Positions 23,403-35,647 of a stretch of DNA of 64,000 nucleotides are shown piece after piece (position 1 is the first letter of the stretch; every line of letters starts with the position of its first letter). The stretch is taken from the NCBI GenBank assembly GCA_028023455.1, contig JAQFVV010006238.1, positions 3,110,572 to 3,174,571 of the forward strand. Direction: 5' to 3'. The notes below the pieces were generated by a model. It saw only the letters and a list, made by a program, of their open reading frames with translations. It ran no database searches and had not been told where the DNA came from. The stretch is from Epiperipatus broadwayi (taxonomy: Eukaryota > Onychophora > Udeonychophora > Euonychophora > Peripatidae). Position numbers and translations under genes: made by a program.

Positions 23403-23774
23403 AAACATAAAACTTGAATTATTCATTTAAATTGCTTTATTATTATTTTTATTACTATTTTAAAAAAGGATATGTTTTTCATTTAGACCTAAGTGTTCTC
23501 AGAACAGAATGTTTTTATTTTAAGAAAATTGTCAAGTTGCTTAAGTTGTTTAAAATCATTATGTTATTCAAATACTTCTATAATAAAGTAAATTGCTGAT
23601 GGAAAAACCATATTGGCATTTTTATGGTAGGAAGAACTACTTAATGATGTCAGAAAAGAATGGCCTTGTGTCAAATGTGGGTTGTTTACTATGATGGAGA
23701 GAAGAAGGAAAAATTCTAAGGTGGAGTTTAGAGTGATTTTACATTGTCCACATCATGATTGGTGAATTACTTAG

Positions 23775-23826
23775 AGCATATGAAGTTGATACTTATGTGA
23801 AGCATATGAAGTTGATACTTATGTGA
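23775..23826. repeat. perfect tandem duplication of 26 bp
   Basis: Two identical 26-bp units, each starting AGCATATGAAGTTGATACTT, are adjacent with no difference. This is likely a recent slippage or repair event. Confidence 0.95.
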
Positions 23827-24020
23827 AGTAAAAAGAAAACAACTATCTGGCATCAATAATCAAAAGTAGAGTAATTTTCTTTTTAACCTTCTTTTAATTT
23901 GTTGTTTTAAGACAAGCCGACTCATTTTTGTTTGGACTAATGTAATTTGTACTGAATAACAACAAATGATTTTAAACCATTAAGCATCACATGATCACAT
24001 TTCCTATACTAGCACATTAA

Positions 24021-24552
24021 TTGTTGATAAACAGAGCAAAACTCTCCATACAGTATTGCCACCTATGCTAAACAGAGCAATCAATGGATGCCAGAAGGCT
24101 TATGCATAAAATCCCCATCTAATGCCTACTCATCCAATATCCCCAGACTAGTTTCTGGCTTGTGGCCTTCGTCAGTGAGGAGCTTTAAATCTGAGAGCAC
24201 TGCATCTAGATCTTAGGATCTAATGCAACCCTCTAGCAACCACCTTTAAGCTATTGAGCTTAGATTGAAAATATTTTTTGTGTTTTCAATTTCATTCTCA
24301 TAGTTTTGTAGTTAAGTAGAGATAAAAGGTGTTTGCTAGATGGTTGCATTAGATCCTAAGATCTAGATGCAGTGCTCTCAGATTTAAAGCTCCTCACTGA
24401 CAAAGGCCACAAGCCAGAAACTAGTCTGGGGATATTGGATGAGTAGGCATTAGATATGGGATTTTATGCACAAACCTTGTAGCATCCATTGATTACTCTG
24501 TTTAGCACAGGTGGCAATACTGTATGGAGAGTTTTGCTCTGTTTATCAACAA
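24021..24552. repeat. complete foldback element, CTCTCCATACA family
   Basis: The termini TTGTTGATAAACAGAGCAAA and (inverted) GTTTATCAACAA pair exactly, and pairing continues through CTCTCCATACAGTATTGCC, ATGCCTACTCATCCAATATC and GATCTTAGGATCTAATGCAA. Arms of roughly 240 bp enclose a loop of about 70 bp near 24290. There is no open frame. Both arms contain CACAAGCCAGAAACTAGTCT, a motif kept in all copies (16435, 31240, 51625). It may be a MITE, or an inverted dimer of a short element. Confidence 0.9.
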
Positions 24553-25504
24553 ATGATTTTCTTAACTGAAAAATAAAAAAATTGTAGCTGACAATTATTT
24601 TGGCCTTTAGTAGTATTATTTTCGTAAGAGTGGATGACACAATTGATTATATTATTTTGAAACCAAATAAAAAATTTGTAAGACAAATAAGAATAATAAA
24701 AATTCCTAACAAACCTGCCAATTACATGTGAATAAGACATTTGAAATTATATATAAATGAATTTATAAATCATATTAGGTAATACTACAAGAAATCAAAA
24801 TAAAGCTTACAATTGATCATATTTTTCCTCTCTCTCTCTCTCACATTCTTTCCTATCTTATTATGCCTCTCTTAGTCTCAAAACCAAATAAGATATTAAA
24901 AAGATAAATAAGACTAAAAGTTTGAAACAAACCTGTATATAAAAAATAACAGAAGGTTTTAAATTATACTTTGTATTTATAAATTACATAGTATTATGAT
25001 AAATCACTTTTCTAAATCATAAAAAATCACTTTTTTAAATCATAAGTATCTTAAATTTATTGGTTAGTTTTGTCTACATTTTATTGATTGTTATTCTAGT
25101 TGTTTCATGATGTCACAGTAGTGTTTACAAATTCAATTGAACATAAAATGGATTGTAGCTGGCCAAGTGTATTGGTACTAGTTGTTTTACTTTTTTAACT
25201 CCATATTTTTTTATCTTTAAAACATCTGCTCAGATGAGTTTATATTTACACATATTAACTTTTATTCTAAATTTTGCATTAGTTAGTCATTACCTTAACC
25301 GATTATCTATAGTCACAGAAATATTATTTAAAAAATATAATATTTATTTTCTGCACTAAAATACTATTATAGAGCATTTTCAAAACATTCTTATTTTGTT
25401 TATTACATTATATATGCAGAATTATTTTGAACAATGTTTCAGAAAAAAAGGTACACTTATGATATTAGTAAACAGTTTTCATTAATAATATTTGGTATTT
25501 ATGT

Positions 25505-25948
25505 ATTATCCTGTTTACCAAGCTTGGCAGCCATTTTTTTAATTATACACAGTGGCATACAATAAATATTTAAAACAAAATGGCTGACAAGAAATGATCA
25601 TATTTAATATTTGCATTTTTTTATTGCTATTTTTTTTTAAAAAAGAAATATTTTGACAAAAATTATTTATAACATTTCACTTTATTTATTACTTTTTTAT
25701 ATTAATTCAACTTATTAAGACTCCGACTTATGAATATAAAAAATGAAATGTTTTTATATGCATTATTTTCTTTATATGCATTATTTATAAAGGATAAGTG
25801 AGGATTATAATTGATTTATTAATTTTTTGATACTTAACAACTAACACTTATTTGGTAAAATAAAATTGAAAAAGAAAACATAAACAAATACTTCTTGCCC
25901 TGAAACTGTATAATTTAAAAAATGGCTGCCAAGCATTGTTTATTACAT
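25505..25948. repeat. MITE, TTATCCTG-TACCAAGCTTGG family
   Basis: The left end TTATCCTGTTTACCAAGCTT, then GGCAGCCATTTTTTT, has its inverted copy at 25893-25945 (AAAAAATGGCTGCCAAGC). A second copy at 38315-38911 shares both ends and the inner pieces CATACAATAAATATTTA and ACAAAATGG. It ends about 40 bp before FAS1 exon 2. Confidence 0.78.
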
Positions 25949-25986
25949 CTTTTATATTTTATAAACTTTATTTTCAATACTTTCAG

Positions 25987-26153
25987 AACTTCCTAAAAAT
26001 ATTCAAGAAAAATTGAATACCAATGAAACTTACGCACATGAAATTTTTCTTTATCATCTGGTAAATGGGCGCCATCTAACCACGCAAATGATGGATAGCC
26101 AACACATAACTTCAATGGATTCTAATAGCATACGAATCAGTGTATATCATAGG
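25987..26153 (+). CDS. FAS1-domain protein, exon 2 (domain A middle)
   Basis: The exon starts after TTTCAG at phase 1 and ends in AGG/GTAAAA at phase 0, 167 nt. It encodes ELPKNIQEKLNTNETYAHE, the conserved YH motif in IFLYHLVNGRHLTTQMM, then ITSMDSNSIRISVYHR. This is the central helix and strand region of a FAS1 domain, where the Tyr-His pair is the best-conserved feature. Joined to the first exon it gives a continuous frame with no stop. Confidence 0.92.
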
Positions 26154-27179
26154 GTAAAATAGTTTTAAGATGCACTTTCTTATATTTATTTTATTACTGT
26201 TTTAATGAAGGAAACATTTACATATATATTGTTGTTATTCTTGTTGTTATTATTTTTAGATATTATCAAGTTAAGAGTAACCTCTGGTAACAATATAGTA
26301 ACATTTTTTTCAGACTGGTTTGTCATATGTTGGTGTTTCAGGCTACTTAAAACCATTTATTAAGATGATGGAGTTCATTCACTCTATTGCTGGTTATTGT
26401 TTTCTTTTTATCCGTAAATTTTGCAAGCATTAAATATTTTGTAAAAGAAGTATATTGGGTCATGATGTAATCAAAATATGAAAATTGTATAACGATATGT
26501 GTTTAATAAAAAATATATATAATTAATTGGATCAGATTTCAATATTTAGGGGAATTTTATCTAGGATTATCTCAGCAATATGTGAATTAATTATGTCATA
26601 TCTCATCTTGCCTTCAAATAATGGATTAGTTCAGATTCCTTTCTTATGATTGGATTGAGCATTCATTGTTGCTAATCCATGTGAATTTAAAGAGATAACA
26701 GGTAGCCAATGGCAAGAACAGACCAATAGGCAATGAGACTCACTAAATCCAATTGTTTCCATAAAGGTGCTCCTATAGCAGATCCGGTATAATGTTCAGC
26801 ATATACACTCAGCTGTTTGTCTTATCATTGTTATATTTCTTGGTATATCAGTTGTACTTATTCTGTATCATCTTTGGCAATCTTGGAATTAGAAATTATA
26901 AATATAAAAACTGATATTTCAAAATCATGTCAGAATAATGAAACCTTCTTGAAGTTGATCAGTGAAAATAGCTATTCTTTATTAGGAAAATACGTTCTCA
27001 AGTGCATTCTGTTGCATTTCAATGCATTTTTAAAATTGTTTTTTACAAATACTAAGAACTCAAAATCCAAATGAAGAGAATGTATTACTAATCTTCATAT
27101 AGACTATCATTTAAGAACTGAAAATTCTAGTTTTCACCAGATACAGTAGATGACTTCATATTAATGTTTACATATATAA

Positions 27180-27650
27180 ATACATGAAAGAAATCAACCC
27201 TTAAACAACACCAATATCATTAACAATCAACAAACTCAGTCTGTTGTCAATTAATAAAGATGGAAATCCACGTCTATCTGTGACCTATTCAGCTTTTATA
27301 TAGACATTAAAGATTGCAACTTAATTACAGAGAATGAACTTATTAATAAAGAAATTTAAATAAATTTCATTAAGCAGATAAATGTAACCTGTTCTGAAAG
27401 CAAACTAACAAATAGTCAATTATAACTTTCAAATTGCATGCATTCCAACTATGTATTAATTATATAATAAACTGGATAACATCAAAACTAGATAGGTATT
27501 CAATGTAAATACATGAAATCAGTCAACACTTAAACAATACCAACATCATTAACAACCAACAATCTCAGTCTGTTGTCAAGGCAACCTTCTTTAATTAATA
27601 AAGTTGGAAATCCACCTTCATCTATGACATATGATCTATTTGGTTTATAT
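27180..27650. repeat. direct repeat pair, about 130 bp each
   Basis: TACATGAAAGAAATCAACCC at 27182 and TACATGAAATCAGTCAACAC at 27510 start matching stretches through CAACATCATTAACAACCAAC, CTCAGTCTGTTGTCAA and GGAAATCCACCT. An inverted relative lies at 37695-37785 (TTGACAACATATTGAAATTG). It is a dispersed repeat of unknown class. Confidence 0.65.
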
Positions 27651-27903
27651 AAACAAACATACTTTACTGTAAAGCTTCTACTATTTCACCAGAAGTCTAG
27701 TTTTTATCATATATGTTAGCAACTGTGCAGTAAAATATTTATGCATTTTTTAAATTTATATTTCCTTTAATTAGTCAACATATACTGTAACACTTATGTA
27801 AATATATGTATTACATGAAACATTTAAAATAATATTCAGAAAAAATAATATATATATTATAAATGGAAAAAGGACTGTTAGTTTAATAAATAAAAGTAAA
27901 GAT

Positions 27904-28493
27904 AAGATGTGATATGTTGGACTATTTCCCTAATTTATGAGTGAATGTTGAATGTATAGAAAATGTTAAACTTTATTTAAATTTTCCAAATACAAACAAC
28001 TTGTTAGTAATAACACACAAATAGACAATACAGGTTAGTAATTACACAATGTTTCGAATAGTATTATTCACTCTTCTTCAGGTGTTGCTGGCCTATATGC
28101 ACAGTGATAATATTCACTTAGAATTGAAACTCACACCTTTAGATTCTTGAATATTGAATTTAAGGCAAATGCTCTAACAACTGAGCTATTCTGTCAAAGG
28201 CTCAGTTGGTAGAGCCTTTGCCTTAAATTTGATGTTCAAGAATCTAAAGGTGTGAATTCAACTTCTACGTGAATATCGTCACTGTGCATATGGGCCAGCA
28301 ATGCCTGAAGAAAGTGAACAATAATACTACTCAAAACGTTGTGTATTTGTGTGTTATTACTAACAAGTTGTTTGTATTTGGAAAGTTTAAATAAAGTTTA
28401 AAATTTTCTATGCATTCAACATTCACTCATAAGTGATGGAAATAGCCCAACATATCACATCTTATAATATACCATCATTACAAATCTTCAGAC
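27904..28493. mobile_element. foldback SINE element with two tRNA-like heads and 16-bp target duplication
   Basis: The element is flanked by a perfect 16-bp direct repeat, AAATAAAAGTAAAGAT (27888-27903 and 28494-28509). Its two arms are inverted copies of one tRNA-derived SINE. In the right arm the head reads GGCTCAGTTGGTAGAGCC (A box) and continues through AAGAATCTAAAGGTGTGAAT to a decayed B box, then the body GCCAGCAATGCCTGAAGAA and the tail AAGTTTAAATAAAGTTT. The left arm is the mirror image. The heads meet at the centre (about 28195). The right end has about 30 bp more (TATACCATCATTACAAATC) than the left. Confidence 0.88.
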
Positions 28494-29738
28494 AAATAAA
28501 AGTAAAGATATTTTTAAAATAAATCAAAAGTCTGTTAGGAAATAAATAAAATGTATCGTAATCTCAACTTAATAAATAAATGAAAAAATAGAAGAGAGGA
28601 AAAATATAAAATTATATTGTAATGTAAGAATTTTAGATTTACGATTTGAAAAGATAGCTTATCTGTTTTTTTAACTCAAGAAAAAATTTCGAAATGTTTT
28701 GAAATAAAATAGAAAACAAAAAAAAATTAAATTGTAAAGGTAACTTGAAAATTATAAAATAATTTGAACTAAAAAAAATTAGTTGTAAAGAAAGAAAAAG
28801 AAAAAAATGAACAAGGGAATTGTAATATAAATGGTTATGCAAAATTATTATCAAAAACTACTTAGAGAAATTTATAATCTGATTAGAGATCAAAATAATT
28901 TTGTAAATTGTTTAATCAGGATGGGATCATGTTTTATTAAAAATCAGTAATATTTCCACGTGATTAAATAATCAATATTATAACTAATGTCATAATTAAA
29001 AAAAGAGAATTAATTAATTTGAAAAAGAATTTGAAATTAATGACATGGGTGATCTCAGACAATGGGGTTGTCAAGGATATAAAATCTACTAAATTTCCAT
29101 TGTATTCAGTCTTCTGTCATTTTAGTTTTTACTGTTATTAAAAGTAGAGTGCTGTTACTCAATCTAATTCTCCTGCCATTATTTTGTGTGTAATCTAGTT
29201 GATTTGATTTGACTTTGGCTAGCTATACTAATTTTGCCAACTCTTTCATCAAGAATGACTAGTTTATCAATCATCTGTGGACATCCTAAAATTACCATGC
29301 AGTGCTAAGCTTGCAATGGGGTGTTTATTGAGTCTCACCACCCAGTTCCTTTGCATTTTCCCAACTAAAAAATATGACAAATATATGTGATCTGCCATTG
29401 ATGAGACCTCTACTCATCATTATAGAAGACTACTACCAAACAAGGCCATGCAGATATATACTGCTCTGGAAAGAAAAAGTGACAAGCTGTTTAAAGACAC
29501 TAGGAATGCTAGCCATGAACTCAATCAACTCTCAAGAAGGCAGGAGTGATTACTTCAGAGAAAAAAACTATAGCAAAATCTATGTAAATATATATGATAA
29601 TTCAAAGTGTAGACAGAAATTGAGTAACATTTTATTTTTTTATAAACTTTTATAAATCTAAAAATAATTGAATTCTTATCATTTATATAAAAAATATTTT
29701 TGAAATACAAGCATCATTTATATACTTTAAGTTTAAAT

Positions 29739-29935
29739 ATAATATAGGGATTTGAACACAGAATTTCAAACTTCTTTCAGCTATCCACTCTTATATATCC
29801 AAGACCATGAACACACACCCGTGAAAAATATAAATGATCTCCCATATATATATATATATATAATGTTGAACCAACTGAATCAGTTGATCTATCATTATCT
29901 CCTACACACATATATAATCAGTTTTCATATTCAGT
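29739..29935. repeat. one arm of the tRNA-end foldback family
   Basis: ATAGGGATTTGAACACAGAA, then CAGCTATCCACTC, CACCCGTGAAAAATATAAAT and AACTGAATCAGTTGATC, follows the left arm of 18134-18760 and 40388-40722. No matching right arm is adjacent. A (TA)n run at 29851-29872 lies inside. Confidence 0.65.
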
Positions 29936-30571
29936 GTAATTTAGTTTATTTTTATTTTGATTATTATGCTAATGTTTTTTATAAATAAACATGTTGTTTT
30001 AAATTGTTAATTTGGCTTATTTCTCTCTCTATAACCCTCACTATATTAGTATTAATAAGGATAATTTTGTTTCAATTATGTATGTATGTATGTATGTTTA
30101 AATATACATTGTCTGATAGCCAAAATTATGTTAGTCTCTTGCTCATTAGTGCTGGCCATGCAGAATCAAGTGCTTAAAGCATTTTCAAATCTTTTGTTGA
30201 TATTCCGGTCTTTGATTGGATGGCACCAAAGCATTTATCCTAAGTATGAATAAAAGTATCCATAGGAGCAGTGTTCAGATCTTGCAGTTATGAAATGAGT
30301 GCAATACTCTTGACAAATGGCCCACAAGTTGTTTATTTGTATACAATCTTGGTCTGACCATTGGTATGGTTAATGTGTAAAAATATTAACCATATCAACC
30401 TCTCTGCTTGTATAATGGTACCTCCAATTTATATAGATGATTATTATTATAAAATTTAAAATTCATAAATCAATGGTAATTAGTTATATAAATTACCCTC
30501 CCAACTTGGGGATGCGAACATTTTGGTTATAAATGTCAATTCATATTTGGTATATAGCAGATATCTGTTAC

Positions 30572-30602
<31 letters not shown>

Positions 30603-31039
30603 AAAAGTCAGTAACTAAATATGGACATTTCAAGAATTTAAGTTTTGTAAAATTAAATTTTGAATTGAGAAATTGATTTAGAATAAACAAATATCAGATA
30701 TACTTTAAGTTCATAATTTTCCCATTCTTCAAAATGAAAATAAGGTCCTCTTTGTCATTAACTTGCTATGAAGTAGGCTCTTCTATATTTTAATATAAAA
30801 ATGATTTAAATTACCCTAACTGTTGGGTTATATAAAATCAATGCTGGATTAAATTGGGGTAAGAAATGGCAAATTGTTACTAATGATAATTAAAAGAGTA
30901 AAATTATTTTGGGCAATAAAAAAATTTAAGTAAATACTCTCTTCTTTATTCTTTATACAATGCCAAACTTTATTTTTATTTTAACAAACCCTTCTTACAG
31001 TTTTGACTGACCGGCATTTTTTTCAGGGCTATAGCATAT

Positions 31040-31225
31040 AAATATGTATCAATACATAACTAACTCGGTCACCCCAATTTCAAAATTAAACGTAACTGAC
31101 TAAAATTTAAAAAAATATTAACACAACCAATGGTTTCCCTGACAAAGTAGATTTCTCAAGTGAAAGGGAACACAAAACACATTAACAAATATATAATAAT
31201 TAAATTTCCCACAATTCACAGTTAC
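31040..31225 (-). repeat. dispersed repeat, AGAAGTCTGCTT-type, inverted copy
   Basis: AACCAATGGTTTCCCTGACA, then TAGATTTCTCAAGTGAAAG and TTTCCCACAATTCACAG, is the reverse of the pieces at 34600-34990 and 50560-50790 and parallels 47480-47640. The class is unknown. In all copies the shared piece is AGAAGTCTGCTT next to AACCATTGG or its variants. Confidence 0.6.
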
Positions 31226-31237
31226 ATACTACACACC

Positions 31238-31590
31238 TTTAATATTAAACCACTAAACATCACATGATCACTATCTCTTATGCTTGCACATAATTGTTAT
31301 TAAACAGGCAAAACTCTCCATACAGTAGTGCCACCCTGTGCCAACCAGAGTAATGCCAGAAGGCTTGTGCATAAAATCCCCATCTAGTGCATTAGATTCT
31401 AAGATCTAGATGCAGTTCTCTCAGATCCAAGGCTCCTCACTGATGAAGGCCACAAGCCAGAAACTAGTTTGGGAATATTGGATGAGTAGGCATCAGATGG
31501 GGATTTTATGCACAAGCCTTCTGGCATCCATTGATTACTCTGGTTGGCATGGGGTGGCACTACTGTATGGAGAGTTGTACTTTTAATATT
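31238..31590. repeat. foldback-family element (CTCTCCATACA type), partly deleted
   Basis: It starts TTAATATTAAACCACTAAAC and ends CTGTATGGAGAGTTG, then TACTTTTAATATT. It contains both CAAAACTCTCCATACAG and its inverted copy, and CACAAGCCAGAAACTAGTTT once. Part of the left arm and the loop are missing compared with 24021-24552. Confidence 0.85.
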
Positions 31591-32094
31591 TAAAGAATTT
31601 CTAAATTGGGTAATTACTTTAGTAATATAAATTTGTAATAATATTTTTTAATTCTTTTTTTATTTCATTTCTTTCAAAGAAGATAACTAACTCTTCAAAC
31701 ATAATATTATGGCCTGTATCTAATTCATATAGAATTAAGATATTTATTTCTAACTCTATTTTTATCAACTTTTATTCTTTCATTTAATCTCAAATTACTC
31801 TGACCTATATATAACTTTTTACAGTACTTATGTATTAGTCCTTAATGTAGGAGATGTATGTCTTTTCATATCCATGATAAATGTGTAACCTTGAAATCGC
31901 ATCAAATAAACCTTGCAATCTGATCCAATCTCGTCCAAACAAAATGTGATTTTTTGTAATAATTTTACACTCCCCATTATTGTCCAGATTTCATTCTGAC
32001 AAGATTTTTAGTGCTGTCAATTGCATTTTAACTATTTTTTTACTTCATTTGGATTCATAATTTTGATTCAATGATTTTTGCTTTCATTTGTATT

Positions 32095-32630
32095 TGCAGT
32101 TTTGGTTCAACGATTTTTACCCACTATTGAAAATGAATGCTATTTTATATTTTCAAGAAAATGTAAATTGGAGGCTCTAACAAAATCATCTAAATTGATG
32201 GGAGCCTTTTTAAAACCAAGCCAGACAAATTCTTTCCAAACAGGGGATGTTTTGATTGCTTGTGCAGGGAGGTTGATGAGTGTTTTTATTGTAACAATTA
32301 ATTATAGAACAGTCACAACTCTTATGGAAGCAGTGAAACAAAATGTGGAAAAGGGATTTTACTTTAATTTGTAGTCATAGTTTTGATTCAATGATTTTTA
32401 CCTGCTACTGAAATGAATGCTGTTTTATATTTTCAAGAAAATGTAAAATTGGAGCCACAAACAAAGTTGTCAAAATTTTCAAAAGCAAGCTGGATGAATT
32501 CTTCCCTAACAGTCAACATTTGATAGCTTGTGTGGGGAGACTGATATGTTTTTTATCATGATAATTAATAATAGAACAGTGGCAACTCTTATGGAAGCAG
32601 TGAAACAAAATGTGGAAAAATGATCGATGA
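32095..32630 (+). repeat. direct duplication, unit about 290 bp, once coding-like
   Basis: The unit from TTTTGGTTCAACGATTTTTA (32100) to CAGTGAAACAAAATGTGGAA (32350) repeats from TTTTGATTCAATGATTTTTA (32382) to the same end at 32617. The first unit has a 98-codon open stretch, while the second is closed by stops. The two share GAAAATGAATGCT-like and TTTTCAAGAAAATGTAAA pieces. I do not recognise the product. It may be a fragment of a dead transposon gene. Confidence 0.6.
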
Positions 32631-33973
32631 TTTATTCTGACTGTTGGAAGGCCTGTAAAGTTGCTGAATTATGAAGTGCCAATTAGATCATTTTCATGTG
32701 AATCACAAATACAATCATGTGGTTAAGAAAGTGTGCATTTTGGGAAAAATTAAAATTTTACTTCTAGTTGCTATTTTGGGAAATAAATTTATCCACTTAA
32801 AATAAAATAGAATCGACAAATTGATTGTTTCATTGTGACAATTCCTGTTATATATTACATAATAAGTATCGTATGTGTATATTTTACAGTTTTTTGTAAT
32901 ATTGCAGAGTATTTTGTAACTAAAATTGTTTAGTCCCTGATAAAGCTACATTTAGTAATTGTGTAATGGCATGTCATATTTTATATTTTTTATATCAAAT
33001 CAATATTTTTACTATCGTTAAAAATACTTTTTAAGAGTCATTTTTGGATGAAATTCATATTTTTAATATTGTTAGCATATCATATTTCAGATATTTTATG
33101 TCAAATCAATATTCTTATTATTGTTTAAAATGTACATTTTAAGGATTGATTTTTTTGGGTGAAATGCATAGTACGTATTAATCCTGCAACACGTATTAGA
33201 ATTGTTAACTCTTTTCACATATGTATTCAGACCACCAATAATTTTATAAATCTTGCAGAAAAAGTATCATATGTACACATTATTTGATCAAATCACAAGA
33301 TTTGAAAATTATCAGTGGATTGATATGAATGTGAAAAGGTATAGCAGTTTTGATATGTGATGCAGGACTAATACGTAAGTACCCTTTTTACAAAAACAAG
33401 AGATAATATTTACTATTCCAGGAATAGCATTCCTATCAAAAATCTCCTTTGTATTATTTAGTAAATTACTCAAAGTAATACTTTTTTTTCAAGCAATTTT
33501 TTTATTACCAAGCAAATTAACATTTTTTTTTTAATTTCATAAGCAGAGAATTTAAAAGATAAAAAAATAAAAGCATATATTTTTTTTTAATTTTCACATT
33601 TTTATAATCATTAACAGATCTATATTTGCTATTAAACAAAATACCCATAATGAATTTATCAGAATGGTCAACACTTGAATAATATTTACAAAACTGACTT
33701 TTCTATAACAATAGTTTTTTTTAAGTAGTTCTTTTATGGAAAAAGTTTGATAGCTATCAGATTTAATTGTATATCTTAAATCTTTATTTTAATATAATGA
33801 CTATGTACTAAATAATTATTCTTTAAATTTCATATCACTAATAAATCTAAAAATTGTAATTTAACAAGTGCTTCCCCCCTCCCCTCCTTTTAAAATATAT
33901 TTTATAGAAGGATCCAAAACCATTAAATTTATTTTAATAATTGTTTGAACTTATCGTTTTCAACTACTAAAAA

Positions 33974-34466
33974 GCATTCATCATCATCAACCATTATCAA
34001 TCCACTGCAGGATGAAGGTCTCTCCAAGTTTATTCCATCTTCTCCGATCTTTAGTTTCTCTTCTCCACATCACCCCTGCACATTTTCTTATTTCATCCAT
34101 CCATGTCACATGTGGTCTCTTTCTGGGTCTTTTACAATCTCTTGGAATCCAGTTTAAGATTTCAATTGTCCATCTACTATCATCTCTTCTAGAAATATGT
34201 CCAGCCCAATGCCACTTCAATCATTTAATTTTATCAATGAGGTCAATAACACCTGTTTGTTCTCTTACCCATGCATTGTGTTTTCAATCTCTTCTTGTTA
34301 CTTCCAACATGCATCTCTCCATACTTCTTTGAGTAGTCTGAAGTCTCTGTATTGCTCTTCTATTAAGTGTCCAAGTCTCAGATCCATAAGTAAGAACTGG
34401 TAAAACATATTTGTTAAAAACCTTTCTTTTCAAACATATAGGCATATTTCCTTTTAGTATATTAAA
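33974..34466 (-). mobile_element. RTE-clade LINE 3' end, 5'-truncated
   Basis: The reverse complement matches 13541-14015 closely. The last frame (34220-33987) reads HWAGHISRRDDSRW, RPRKRPHVTWMDEIRK and ends ETFILQWIDNG. Upstream pieces continue in other frames to 34466, where similarity stops. The 3' end has the ATCATCATC (TGATGA-like) tail near 33978. At least two frameshifts are present. Confidence 0.9.
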
Positions 34467-34599
34467 TTATTTCTACCAAAAGCAACAACTTTAAATATAT
34501 GCAATCATAATATTTTTTTGTCTTCTTTAAATAAAAAGAATTAAAGCATCTTTATTGTTAAAAATGTATACTGAAGGAATTAATTTGTTTAAGAGTTTT

Positions 34600-34990
34600 T
34601 TAAATATAAAAGATATGTGGGATGTAATTGTGAATTGTGAGAAATTTAATTAGTATATATTAATGTGTTTTGCATTTTTTTGTACTTAAGAAGTCTGCTT
34701 TGGCAGGAAAATCATGGGTTGTATTAAGAATTTTTAGTTTTTAAAGTTTTGGCTAGTCTTATTAAATTTTGAATCTGGGATGGATTGAATTATTTTAATG
34801 ACGAGTTTAGCTTTAGGTTTTTTTTATATTTCATGAATGCATGTGTATATGACATATATTATCTAATCTATACACAATTAAATATAATAAATTTTACAAC
34901 TTGATGCTTATCCATGTGTTATTGCTTTGAAGAAGTCTGCTAATCAGTTAAAACTGTAATAAGATTTTGTCAAGATAAGAATAAAATTTG
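34600..34990 (+). repeat. dispersed repeat, AGAAGTCTGCTT type
   Basis: GAATTGTGAGAAATTTAATT, then AAGAAGTCTGCTTTGGCAGG, GGCTAGTCTTATTAAATTTT and, further on, GAAGAAGTCTGCTAATCAGT, are shared with 50560-50790 and, inverted, with 31040 and 47480. The function is unknown. Confidence 0.55.
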
Positions 34991-35204
34991 ACATTATGAG
35001 AATTAATCAATGCTAAAAAAATAAAGAAGTGTAAGAAAAATCAAAACTCTTCTTGAAGAAAATAAAAAATATTTTACATACTGTCATTCATTTTTTATTT
35101 TTATTAGATGTTCTATTCCTCTTTCTTATGAATTACAAATAATGAATACTTTGGGGTAATAATTTAATTTATAAATAATTAAAGAAGAATGTTAGTGTAT
35201 TTAA

Positions 35205-35385
35205 ATTAGTTCCCAAGAGATTGTACAAGACATAGAAAGAGACCACATATGAGATAGATGGGTAAAATAAAGAAATTTACTGATATGTAGTAAAGAAAAC
35301 AAGTTAAAAATCAGATAGACTGGATTAAGCTCATAGAAACCTCTATCCTACAGTATACCAATAATAGGTAAAAAGTATAATGATG
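35205..35385 (+). mobile_element. old RTE LINE 3' end fragment
   Basis: GAGATTGTACAAGACATAGA, then AAGAGACCACATATGAGATA and CCTACAGTATACCAATAATA with a TGATGATTAAG tail, is a diverged copy of 13861-14020. It is clearly older than the 13436 and 33974 copies. Confidence 0.75.
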
Positions 35386-35647
35386 ATTAAGACATCTTAA
35401 TGATATGGAACTTATTTAAGTTTATCATGTAGTTTTAAAATTAATATTCTGGTATAAACTATGTCAAAAGGAATGACAACAATGGGGATCTCGCAATGAT
35501 GATGATCCATCATTATTACTGTTATTCAATCTACCTTTAGGAAAATTAGAGTATGAATGTAGAGATGAATGCAGCAGAATATCTGGAAAATATAAAATCA
35601 AATTATTATACTATGATAATGCAAAATTATTTAAATTTATTTTATAG

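Larger units (their letters stand above)
19701..25986 (+). other. intron 1 of the FAS1 gene (6,286 bp)
   Basis: Phase 1 intron bounded by GTTAGT and TTTCAG. It holds a Tigger-like non-autonomous DNA transposon (20002-21157), a tRNA-like patch (about 22095-22170), a degenerate periodic tract (22480-23060), a SINE fragment (23352-23402), a 26-bp tandem duplication (23775-23826), a complete foldback element (24021-24552), a (TC)n run (24829-24843) and a MITE (25505-25948). The remainder is AT-rich without recognisable features. Confidence 0.85.
26154..35647 (+). other. intron 2 of the FAS1 gene (9,494 bp)
   Basis: Phase 0 intron bounded by GTAAAA and TTTATAG. It contains a direct repeat pair (27180-27310 and 27505-27650), a large SINE foldback (27904-28493), one arm of the tRNA-end foldback family (29739-29935), a (TA)n(TG)n run (30570-30602), foldback and SINE-like pieces (31040-31590), a 290-bp direct duplication (32095-32630) and two RTE LINE 3' ends (33974-34466 and 35205-35385). 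The rest is AT-rich unassigned sequence. Confidence 0.85.
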
